The translations under genes were made by a program, and so were the position numbers. A stretch of 64,000 nt of DNA. Source: Pseudomonas sp. MPC6. GTDB lineage: Bacteria > Pseudomonadota > Gammaproteobacteria > Pseudomonadales > Pseudomonadaceae. The DNA lies in assembly GCF_006094435.1 (NCBI RefSeq), contig NZ_CP034783.1, positions 6,165,001-6,229,000 of the forward strand, read 5' to 3'. The notes beneath the pieces are model-generated. The model ran no database searches and was not told the origin of the DNA. It saw only the letters and a program-made list of their open reading frames with translations. Of the stretch, positions 25,917-34,083 are shown piece by piece; the stretch's first letter is position 1; the number at the start of each line of letters is the position of its first letter.

Positions 25917-27980
25917 ATGAGTCCAAAAACACCCCGCAAACCACCCGCAACAACTCCGCACAAAGCTGTATCCACGAATGAGCCATCGATAAGGCACGAC
26001 TTGGATACTTCAGTATTCGTGCCTCATGGAGTTTGGCCAGCCGATGCAAATATTCCTTCGACGTCCAGTCAGGGTCATGTTGCACGCCCGGATATTGATA
26101 CCCCTCCCTTCCCTTCCATTGAAACAACCGACTTGCCGACTCGAACGATCACCGACTATTCGCAGCGCGATAACTCATTGGACAAATACTGGTTATCGGA
26201 GAATTTTCTGCGCGGCATGCAAGCACCGAATGCAGACGGTTTGCGCTTCATCGTCGGGCGCAAATTTGTCGATGTAGACGATCAAGGCGTTATGCATACA
26301 GCACATGTCGGCCTTGATGAAAATCTCGGCGTTTATCGAATGAAGTTACTGACGGAGCAAAACCCGTCCGGCCCGGTCCTTTATAAAAACGACGGAAGCC
26401 CTACCTGGCGCCTGACAGCGCAGATCAGTGAAAGACCTGCGGTCAACCATGAACCACAGACAGCAAGCGGGTCCGCCCCTAAGCGGCCGGCATCGTCAAC
26501 GAGCGAACAGTCCGCTACAACAGGCACACCTAAACGACCGCGCATTTTCGACACGCCGACTTACATCAATCAAAGACTTTACACCGCATCGTCACGCCCG
26601 CCGGACGCGCAGGGTTATCACGAATTCAAGCCAAGGTCGGGGGATGGATCCGGCGCACTATTTGCGCTCGTAGATCGGTTCGGAAACTTCATTCAGGTCG
26701 ACCCTCCTGCAGGAGGCTTCGGCTCGCAACCCTCCCACCTGAAACACTGGACCGACCAGGAGATCTGGCAGCTCTATGGCATTCAAGGTCGGGATATCGA
26801 GCGTTTCCGGAGCGAAGCACAGGTCTCGGGCAAGCCCCCGCAATGGGTCGAACCGAATGTTACGGACGACCCGGTCGCCAACCTGCTGCGCGATTCACTC
26901 CACTGGCTGCACCCGACCCTGACCTGGAGCGAACGCAAGGCGCTCTTGCAGTCCTACAACCTGCTGCCGAGCCAGCTGTCTCGCTTGCAACAACACATGA
27001 AAACCGAACTGACGCTGCCTCAATGGGCACAAGCGCACAAACGCATGACTGAAGATGTTGGCAATCCGCACTACCTCGATCAATTCAGCCATGACATCAC
27101 CAACGAGCTGAATCTCAAGCGTCATGCCCGGCATGACTGGTATGACCCCGAGACCAGCCTGACCCACGAATTGCGCGAGGTGCTTCTGGTTAAAATGGGT
27201 TATCTGCGCAACCAGAATAACTGTCTGTATCGAACTGACATCCCGGCCCTGTTCAGGGGCGACGAGCGCACCCCGTTCGAACTGGCGAACGACAACGCCA
27301 TGCTTCCTCGCTATGACCACCAACCCGGTGCTACCACCCATAAGCCGATGAGCGCCACCTTCAGCCTCAAGGAAGGTCAGATGTACGCCAGCGCGCCAGA
27401 CCCTGAGTATTTGCGTTTCAACACGCAGACCAACAAATACCCGGGTAAAAGTGCTGACAGCGACAACAGTGACACAAGCGACACGGAAAGCAGCGCCTCC
27501 TCCGACTGGTCGGATATCGGAAGCCCGGTCGACTGGGATCGAGAACGCAACTACCAACGCACCAGAGAGCAACAAGAGGTCATGTTTCTATATGCGCTGG
27601 ATACCCGCAACCTGGAAGTCGTCCCGCATGAAGAAAACCATATGTTCAATTCAACGGCCAGTGACACACCCCCCACCTGGTTCCCCTCGGATAACCACGA
27701 AGGATTGATTTCGGTCACGAAGAAAGGGCTGGAAGCAGATCGGATCTGGTTGTTGAACTCGTCCCTGACAAAAGGAGCAAACGTCCATGACATCGAGGAA
27801 CTGGCCGGCAGGTGGGGCGAACGTATCGAAGCCTCTACTCATGCGGGAGACTCTAATAAACATGAATACGACCTATTGATCGAAAAAGTGGACGCAGCGG
27901 GAAAACCGATACTCAGGTTGTCGGGCAATAAAGACGAATTCGCCTATGACGTGGTATGGCCCGACCAAACCACTGCTTAA
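25917..27980 (+). CDS. Putative secreted toxin/effector with ADP-ribosyltransferase-like C-terminal region
   Basis: 687 residues from the ATG at 25917; an in-frame ATG at 25821 would add 32. The N-terminal 40 residues are rich in K, P and T, with no Sec signal. Residues about 100-160 (GLRFIVGRKFVDVDDQGVMH, then LLTEQNPSGPVL) match a segment I associate with large pseudomonad toxin-like proteins. A helical section follows (LTWSERKALLQSYNLLPSQL). The C-terminal third has CLYRTD (Arg439), MSATFSLKEGQMYA (478-491) and DNHEGLISVTKKGL (Glu595). This order resembles the R / STS / E triad of cholera- and pertussis-type ADP-ribosyltransferases, interrupted by a Ser/Asp-rich insert (about 515-545). Enzyme assignment is tentative. 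The next gene starts 38 bp on and may be its partner. Confidence 0.6.
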   Translation: MSPKTPRKPPATTPHKAVSTNEPSIRHDLDTSVFVPHGVWPADANIPSTSSQGHVARPDIDTPPFPSIETTDLPTRTITDYSQRDNSLDKYWLSENFLRGMQAPNADGLRFIVGRKFVDVDDQGVMHTAHVGLDENLGVYRMKLLTEQNPSGPVLYKNDGSPTWRLTAQISERPAVNHEPQTASGSAPKRPASSTSEQSATTGTPKRPRIFDTPTYINQRLYTASSRPPDAQGYHEFKPRSGDGSGALFALVDRFGNFIQVDPPAGGFGSQPSHLKHWTDQEIWQLYGIQGRDIERFRSEAQVSGKPPQWVEPNVTDDPVANLLRDSLHWLHPTLTWSERKALLQSYNLLPSQLSRLQQHMKTELTLPQWAQAHKRMTEDVGNPHYLDQFSHDITNELNLKRHARHDWYDPETSLTHELREVLLVKMGYLRNQNNCLYRTDIPALFRGDERTPFELANDNAMLPRYDHQPGATTHKPMSATFSLKEGQMYASAPDPEYLRFNTQTNKYPGKSADSDNSDTSDTESSASSDWSDIGSPVDWDRERNYQRTREQQEVMFLYALDTRNLEVVPHEENHMFNSTASDTPPTWFPSDNHEGLISVTKKGLEADRIWLLNSSLTKGANVHDIEELAGRWGERIEASTHAGDSNKHEYDLLIEKVDAAGKPILRLSGNKDEFAYDVVWPDQTTA

Positions 27981-28018
27981 TCAACTATCAACCCGGTCAT
28001 TATTTAAAGGATTAAACA

Positions 28019-31000
28019 ATGGCACAACTTATCGAACCCGCCGTAGAAAACTCAACCCGCCGCACCATTCAAGTGACGGCGATCAGTGCCTCGGCCAACA
28101 ATCATGCACCCGCCTCCGGCCGAATCGACACCTCGCCCAGCGCCCCACCGTTAACACCTGTGGAACAGCCAGCGCCGGACACAGCGGTCCCAGGCCAATT
28201 ATCCCGTCGCTCACTCAAAATCCTTGATGAGCACTTCGGGGCTTTGCGTTTTGGCAATTCCACCGTCACCCGCGCAGAACTCAAGGCCATGGGCGCGAGG
28301 GTGCATGGCCAAGCCATCAGCTCGGCCAATGCGAACATGCCAGCGCCCGACCAAGACTTTCTCGACGGACTGAGTTTCGACTCAGCCAAGGTCGAGGCCC
28401 GGGTAAGATCGGCGAAAACCCCAGACAGCAGTACTGTCGCCACACTGTTCTACGAAATTACTCTTAGCCGCTCGGTCGACGCCCCGCCCCTGTTCATTGC
28501 CGCCGATCCGCTTATGCCCGCCAGCTCGATGGATCGCCTCAACAAGCTTGGCAATGCCGCGCAAAAAATGGACATACATCACCTCGAGACCAACGAAAAT
28601 CATCCCCGATGGGTCAATCGGGGCAAAAGCCTGGCGAGCGTCACGGGCGTAGGGCTGCAGGCCTACGGAATCTATAGTGGCTTTATAGGGACCCTGGACG
28701 CCCTCAAGGCTGGCGACTTGGGCGAAGCCGCGTTTAACAGCGGATCGATTGCGAGTGAGGTCGGCTCATTGATCATCGAACGAGGCCTGGCCAAGGGCGG
28801 CGTAACGATGATCGAGAGCGGCTCCGTGGTATTCAGCCGGTTTTCCGCCACATCGGCAGGTGCAGTATTCAGTCGGGGGGCCGGGTTATTCGCCAGCTTG
28901 ATCACCTTGCCGTTCGATATTGCAAGTGCGGTCAAATCCTTTAATGCGGCCGCGGCCGCGCACGGCAAGGAAGCTCAGGACCATTATGTCAGCGGTGGCC
29001 TGAGCGTGGCCGGCGCCGGCGTCAGCCTGGTGCTGGGCGCGGTGGCGCTGGCCGGATTCGGAACCCTTGCAGGCGGTCTTGGCCTCGCCGCCGCCGCCGT
29101 GCTCATCCTGGGTTCGGAAATCTACCGGGCCGTACGGGTCGTGGATGATATCGATGACTACATAGAACTGACCGCTCACGAACGGTTGCGCTCAGGCTGG
29201 TTCGCCTTCACCCGGCAGGAGCTGGATCAGGACGTCATGGATCGCTTCAAGATCGCCAAGGCCTACAGTGACCACACCAAAGAATTGGAAGTGTCCGCAA
29301 AGGACTTGCTTGAAGGTGCTTACAAACATTACGTGGAATACGTGATCAACGGCAGCTTCAACATAGAGTTGAAGCCCGTGCAAATCTGGCGCTATCAATG
29401 GAACGAGGATGCGGGGGAGCGGCCGTTCGAGCTCGATAAGGTTCCGGTCATCGTTGGCGGGGATGACATCATCGATGCTCGCGATGGGATCGCGCCCAAC
29501 CTCAAGGGCAGCGTCAAAGGCAGCCCGGGTGAAGACAAAGGTGTTTTATGGCGACTCGGCGATGGCAACGACCAGGTCTTCGGGGTCACGGACCAGCCCA
29601 ATCTCTTCAGCTATCGGGAGGGCGCCAAGGCACTGACAGGCGGTGACAAGGATGACGGGTTCTACTTCGAAACAACCGAAGCGCAACTGAACCGGCCACT
29701 GAAACCTGCACGGACCAGTACTCTTGAGGGGGGCGAGGGTTCCGACACGCTGGCCTTCGAGGGCACCCTCCCCGCCAAGGATACCCGCCATGTCGGTTAC
29801 GACATCAATCTGCAGACCGGCAAGGTTGCCTTGCGAAACCACGACCCTGCGACAGACGACATCCTGATCGCGCAGGTCAAATCCATCGAAAACATCTCGA
29901 CCTTGCGACGCGGCTCAAACCGGGTCACCGGGAGCGACATGGCCGATCGGATCTCGGCCAACGGTAACGACCACATCAATGCCGGACCAGGTGATGACAG
30001 CATCGCCATCCGCGGGGCGGACTGCCGGGTTGATGGCGGCCCCGGGACGGATCGTTACTACATTGCCGAAACATCTGCCCAGGCAACGATTATCGAAGAT
30101 GGTGAACAACCGAGCCTCATCGCGTTCGGCTGGCCAATGGAGAGGATTCAACGCTGGCGGATCGTCGACAGCTCGCTGGTCGTCAGCTCGTTGCGCGGCA
30201 AGGATGGCGAACTTTCCGAACACGTGTTGACCATCGAGAATGTCTACAAACCTGTCGACGGTCAGCGTCAAGTGAACAATAGCCAGTTGCAATTCAGAAC
30301 CCGGGACGGTTATGGGCTGGTTCCTCAGCTACCTGCTCATCTGACTGATTCACTCCCTCACGACATCGAATGCACAGTGACCGTCATCGGTGACCGCGCG
30401 CCCGCTCCGCAGATCGTCAACAGCGGGGCCGTTGTGATCGCTGAACAGGAATCAAGGCACCACTTTGTTTCACGCGATGGCCGCAGGGTCGATTTTTTTG
30501 CGAAAGCCAACACGCCTGAAACATCCAGAACCCTTCACCTTGATTACAAATACGAAGAGATATTGGACATCAAGTACAATTACGAGGTAGAGGCGTACGA
30601 AGGCGTTACGGGCGATACATTTCTGAGTTATAGCAACTTCCGTATATGGTTTTATCTTCCATCGAAGATAATCGTTTTCGTGGATTTCATAAGCGAAAAC
30701 CAACAGAAAAAAACGTCAGCCAACGGTTTTCCAAATATCAAGACTGCCGACATACAGGGCGTGCATGACATCGTGCTGGTTATGCAGGACGGCGAATCCT
30801 ATCGATTGACCCACCCGTACATTCCCTTTCAAGAGGATGCCGCCGCCCCGGGTTACAAAATACGTTCCGGCGCAGCGTGCCTGAGGCGTCGACACGGCAA
30901 CTACAGATTTATCCGACCACAACGGATCAAACCCTTCTTGCTCGCAGCCACCCCTCAGAAGATTAACTTTCCATCAGCTTCCCTTGCCGGTATCCATGCG

Positions 31001-31537
31001 CTGCACGGCCAAGCCTCGTCCTATGATGTGTATCCCGCCAGCAATACAACTTTTAGCCTGTCGACACCAGGCGCCGTGACACAAACCTCCAATGCATCGA
31101 CCTGGACCATCTACAGTTCAGAACTGACAGAAACCGTAACACGCAACGAAATACAGCTGACGTCGGAAAACCTGCAAGTCGGTAGCGCAGTGATCGAGTT
31201 GCCGAGCCTGGACCACCCGGGACCGGTGGAGTCCATCAGCGTGGCGACTTCGTCCGGAAATATCTACTCAGTCGAACTTTTATTTGAAGTGCTGCAACTC
31301 TACCTGATCAACGCACAAGGCTACACCAGCGTCGATGCCTTGTTGGCTGACATCCGTGCGCACCAGGAGCGAAACGAACTGGCCGTAAAAGTGAGCGTTA
31401 ACAATATTGGCGTCACATCACGAATTGGCGCCAGGGTGTATTACAACTCGACGAACGATTACTGGGGTATCGATACGGATCTGACGTTGCGCATCAAACC
31501 CGAGGATTTGATCATAGAACCGGCCCAGAACACTTGA
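28019..31537 (+). CDS. Large toxin-like protein: translocation-type hydrophobic region plus RTX-like repeats
   Basis: 1172 residues; AAAGGA stands 9 nt before the ATG. Residues about 200-365 alternate helices and Gly/Ala-rich membrane-inserting stretches (GVGLQAYGIYSGFIGTLDAL, VSLVLGAVALAGFGTLAGGL). They run into VVDDIDDYIELTAHERLRSG and later VQIWRYQW, a pattern like the pore-forming region of clostridial TcdA/TcdB and insect toxins Mcf/FitD. Residues about 500-690 carry degenerate RTX units (LEGGEGSDTLAF at 569-580; NGNDHINAGPGDDSIAIRG and DGGPGTDRYYIAE) that should bind calcium. The C-terminal 450 residues are unrecognised, mostly beta. No Sec signal and no adjacent type I exporter is visible. 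Probably works with the preceding gene; family placement is by eye. Confidence 0.65.
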   Translation: MAQLIEPAVENSTRRTIQVTAISASANNHAPASGRIDTSPSAPPLTPVEQPAPDTAVPGQLSRRSLKILDEHFGALRFGNSTVTRAELKAMGARVHGQAISSANANMPAPDQDFLDGLSFDSAKVEARVRSAKTPDSSTVATLFYEITLSRSVDAPPLFIAADPLMPASSMDRLNKLGNAAQKMDIHHLETNENHPRWVNRGKSLASVTGVGLQAYGIYSGFIGTLDALKAGDLGEAAFNSGSIASEVGSLIIERGLAKGGVTMIESGSVVFSRFSATSAGAVFSRGAGLFASLITLPFDIASAVKSFNAAAAAHGKEAQDHYVSGGLSVAGAGVSLVLGAVALAGFGTLAGGLGLAAAAVLILGSEIYRAVRVVDDIDDYIELTAHERLRSGWFAFTRQELDQDVMDRFKIAKAYSDHTKELEVSAKDLLEGAYKHYVEYVINGSFNIELKPVQIWRYQWNEDAGERPFELDKVPVIVGGDDIIDARDGIAPNLKGSVKGSPGEDKGVLWRLGDGNDQVFGVTDQPNLFSYREGAKALTGGDKDDGFYFETTEAQLNRPLKPARTSTLEGGEGSDTLAFEGTLPAKDTRHVGYDINLQTGKVALRNHDPATDDILIAQVKSIENISTLRRGSNRVTGSDMADRISANGNDHINAGPGDDSIAIRGADCRVDGGPGTDRYYIAETSAQATIIEDGEQPSLIAFGWPMERIQRWRIVDSSLVVSSLRGKDGELSEHVLTIENVYKPVDGQRQVNNSQLQFRTRDGYGLVPQLPAHLTDSLPHDIECTVTVIGDRAPAPQIVNSGAVVIAEQESRHHFVSRDGRRVDFFAKANTPETSRTLHLDYKYEEILDIKYNYEVEAYEGVTGDTFLSYSNFRIWFYLPSKIIVFVDFISENQQKKTSANGFPNIKTADIQGVHDIVLVMQDGESYRLTHPYIPFQEDAAAPGYKIRSGAACLRRRHGNYRFIRPQRIKPFLLAATPQKINFPSASLAGIHALHGQASSYDVYPASNTTFSLSTPGAVTQTSNASTWTIYSSELTETVTRNEIQLTSENLQVGSAVIELPSLDHPGPVESISVATSSGNIYSVELLFEVLQLYLINAQGYTSVDALLADIRAHQERNELAVKVSVNNIGVTSRIGARVYYNSTNDYWGIDTDLTLRIKPEDLIIEPAQNT

Positions 31538-31640
31538 CCCCGAAATAACCGACTTGGCAATGCAGACCCGGCGTGACGTTTATCGGCACGCCGGCGCTTG
31601 CCTCATTCAGCCGACGGACTGGCTGACCTGAGCCAGCGCC

Positions 31641-32237
31641 TCATGCAAACAACTCCCCTTGCAACTCATCCAGCAGCGCCTGGATCGCGTCCAGCCGCTG
31701 CTGCGGATCGTCAAGTTGAAGCAGGTCAATCTTGTCCAACTCGGCGAATGGCAGCAGATACGCCAACTGATTGGCCAGCGACTGTTGCCCGGTCGCTTCG
31801 TTGCCCATGTTCAGCGCTTCGACCATCGGGTGTTCCGCCAGAGCCTTGAGCAGCGCAACCAGGTCGGCATCCTCGTCCTGGAGCGGTTGTTCGGGTTCGT
31901 CTTCCAGCCATTCGACCTCGGCGACAATCAACTGATCGCGCTGCACTTCGGTGCGCACAACGTGGAAACGCCGCCCGCCCTGCACCCGAATGCCCAGCAA
32001 ACCATTGTCCTGCTGCTTGAAATCGGTGATCAGCGCTTCGCACCCGACCAGCGCATAGCCCGCCGGAGCGATGCCGACTTCTTCGCCATCGAGAATGCAC
32101 ACCACGCCGAAGCCGCCGCCCTGTTTCATGCAGCGGCCAATCATGTCCAGGTAGCGCGCCTCGAAAATCTGCAAGTCGAGGATGCAGCCAGGAAACAGCA
32201 CCGTGTTCAGCGGAAAAAGCGGCAAGCTCATAGACAT
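31641..32237 (-). CDS. Lon substrate-binding (LON-N) domain protein
   Basis: 198 residues, MSMSLPLFPLNTVLFPGCIL then FEARYLDMI: the PUA-like N-terminal domain of Lon protease, standing alone without ATPase or peptidase. AAGGA precedes the ATG. Stand-alone LON-N proteins are widespread in proteobacteria; a role in substrate capture or small-molecule binding is assumed but unproven. It lies 4 bp after lrgB and is probably the third gene of the lrgA-lrgB transcript. This order is familiar in pseudomonads. Confidence 0.93.
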   Translation of the reverse strand: MSMSLPLFPLNTVLFPGCILDLQIFEARYLDMIGRCMKQGGGFGVVCILDGEEVGIAPAGYALVGCEALITDFKQQDNGLLGIRVQGGRRFHVVRTEVQRDQLIVAEVEWLEDEPEQPLQDEDADLVALLKALAEHPMVEALNMGNEATGQQSLANQLAYLLPFAELDKIDLLQLDDPQQRLDAIQALLDELQGELFA

Positions 32238-32241
32238 TTCC

Positions 32242-32958
32242 TTACACCACCATCGACACCGCCAACGGCAGGAACACCGCCGTGGCCACGCCCATCAGAC
32301 TCATCGCCAGCGCCGCGAAAGCGCCGCACTCTTCACTTTCCTGCATCGCCACCGCCGTGCCGACCGCGTGGGCGGTCATCCCCAGAGCCATGCCGCGGGC
32401 TTCAGGACTGTGGACACCGAGCCGGGTCAAAAGACTCGGCCCGAAAATCGCTCCGATCACCCCGGTGATCAACACGAACACCGCCGCCAACGCCGCGACG
32501 CCACCGATCTGCTCGGCCACCAGCATGGCAATCGGCGAGGTCACCGACTTGGGTGCCATGGTCATCAGGATCATGTGTTCGGCGCCAAACCACCACCCCA
32601 GCAACACGCCCATACCCGTGGCGACCACGCCACCTATCACCAGCGTAGTAAATATCGGCCAGAACAACTGCCGAATCCGTCGCAGATTGAGGTAAAGCGG
32701 CACAGCCAGTGCGACTGTTGCGGGGCCGAGCAGGATACTGAGGATCTCGGTGCTCTTGCGGTATTCGGCGTAGGTCAGGCCGCAACCCACCAGCACACCG
32801 ATTACCAGCAGCATGGACACCAGCACCGGCTGCAGAAAGATCCAGCGGGTTTTCTCGAACGCCGCCAGCACCAGTTGATAGGCGCCCAGGGTCACGCCAA
32901 TGCCGAACAACGGATGATGAATCACCGACGTCCAGGCCCCGTGCCAGTCGAAGATCAT
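32242..32958 (-). CDS. lrgB: LrgB/CidB-family inner membrane protein
   Basis: 238 residues with about seven hydrophobic segments. Characteristic blocks are LGPATVALAVPLYLNL, APKSVTSPIAMLVAEQIGG and ARGMALGMTAHAVGTAVAMQ. LrgB partners LrgA in holin/antiholin-like pairs that modulate autolysis, and in plants and some bacteria it moves glycolate or pyruvate. The start overlaps the lrgA stop by ATGA, so the pair is translated together. Confidence 0.93.
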   Translation of the reverse strand: MIFDWHGAWTSVIHHPLFGIGVTLGAYQLVLAAFEKTRWIFLQPVLVSMLLVIGVLVGCGLTYAEYRKSTEILSILLGPATVALAVPLYLNLRRIRQLFWPIFTTLVIGGVVATGMGVLLGWWFGAEHMILMTMAPKSVTSPIAMLVAEQIGGVAALAAVFVLITGVIGAIFGPSLLTRLGVHSPEARGMALGMTAHAVGTAVAMQESEECGAFAALAMSLMGVATAVFLPLAVSMVV

Positions 32959-33317
32959 TGGCCATCCTCGTGCGGAGCGTGACGCTTGATCATGCGTTGC
33001 ATCAAGACACCGGCAAACGCCAGGGACAGCACCAGCGACAGCACCAGCGCGCCGACGATGGCCCAGAAATCCGCCGCGATATCGGCGGCGTACACCATCA
33101 CGCCCACGGCCGGCGGCACCAGCAGCAACGGCAGGTAACGCAGCAGACTGCTGGCCGCCAGGTTCAACGGCTCACCCACCTGGCCACGACTGATCAAAAA
33201 CACCAGCAACAGCAGCAGGCCGATGATCGGCCCCGGCAGCACCGGCACAAACAAATGGTTGAGGGCGGTGCCGAGCAATTGGAACAGCACCAGCCAGGTC
33301 AGGCCACGTAACAACAT
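32955..33317 (-). CDS. lrgA: LrgA/CidA-family holin-like protein
   Basis: 120 residues, MLLRGLTWLVLFQLLGTALN with four hydrophobic helices; PVLPGPIIGLLLLLVFL and LVPPAVGVMVYAADIA are the family signatures. A good ribosome site (GGGAGATGAAGG) precedes the ATG. It is thought to oligomerise in the inner membrane like a holin and acts with LrgB. No LytSR or CidR regulator gene is adjacent in this window. Confidence 0.93.
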   Translation of the reverse strand: MLLRGLTWLVLFQLLGTALNHLFVPVLPGPIIGLLLLLVFLISRGQVGEPLNLAASSLLRYLPLLLVPPAVGVMVYAADIAADFWAIVGALVLSLVLSLAFAGVLMQRMIKRHAPHEDGQ

Positions 33318-33334
33318 CCTTCATCTCCCGCAAA

Positions 33335-33357
33335 ACCCGTCACCCGCAGTGACGGGT
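33335..33357. promoter_or_regulatory. Hairpin/dyad in the lrgA-maoC divergent region
   Basis: ACCCGTCAC-CCGCA-GTGACGGGT: perfect 9-bp arms and 5-nt loop, 18 bp upstream of the lrgA start. The position fits an operator or a 5' leader stem of lrgA; nothing further can be said. Confidence 0.45.
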
Positions 33358-33515
33358 CGAACATTATAAGCATGCCGACGCTATGGATCGGCATTCGCAA
33401 ATAGCATGGACAGTTGACCGGAGCCATTTGCCATGTTGATCTAAAGTGGTAATCCGGGAGGTCAAATCCCCCCACCTCAAAAACTATAAAACCGATGAAC
33501 CCAAGGAGAGTCTCA

Positions 33516-33971
33516 ATGCCCTATGTTCCCGTTGCAGAGCTCAAAGATTATGTCGGCAAGGAACTCGGACGTTCCGAATGGCTCACCATCGATCAGGCGC
33601 GTATCAACCTGTTCGCCGAAGCCACTGGGGACTACCAGTTCATCCATGTCGACCCGGTCAAAGCCGCGCAAACGCCATTTGGCAGCACCATTGCACACGG
33701 TTTCCTGTCGCTGTCGTTGATCCCCAAGCTGATGGAAGACATCCTTGTCATGCCTGAAGGCTTGAAAATGGTGGTCAACTACGGCCTCGACAGCGTGCGT
33801 TTCATTCAGCCGGTCAAGGTCGACTCGAAAGTGCGGCTCAAGGTCGAGCTGACCGAAGTCACCGAGAAAAAACCCGGCCAATGGTTGCTCAAGGCCACCG
33901 CCACCCTGGAAATCGAAGGCTCGGAAAAACCGGCGTATATCGCTGAACCCCTGTCCCTCTGCTTCGTGTAA
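33516..33971 (+). CDS. MaoC-like enoyl-CoA hydratase/dehydratase
   Basis: 151 residues from the ATG at 33516, preceded by AAGGAG. The single hot-dog domain carries the hydratase-2 motif ATGDYQFIHVDPVKA (Asp and His catalytic pair) and FGSTIAHGFLSLSLIP. Stand-alone enzymes of this type hydrate (R)-specific enoyl-CoA, feeding polyhydroxyalkanoate or rhamnolipid synthesis, or serve acyl breakdown. The chain-length preference cannot be read from sequence. It is divergent from lrgAB and not in an obvious operon. Confidence 0.92.
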   Translation: MPYVPVAELKDYVGKELGRSEWLTIDQARINLFAEATGDYQFIHVDPVKAAQTPFGSTIAHGFLSLSLIPKLMEDILVMPEGLKMVVNYGLDSVRFIQPVKVDSKVRLKVELTEVTEKKPGQWLLKATATLEIEGSEKPAYIAEPLSLCFV

Positions 33972-34083
33972 CCCATCCCGGAAGCGAAGCAGCTCATGCT
34001 GTTTCGCGCCCTCTCCTTTCTCCTGGCTATATAAGGGCACAGAGCTGCGGCATACTCGGTCGCCTAATTGCCCGGATCCCGCT

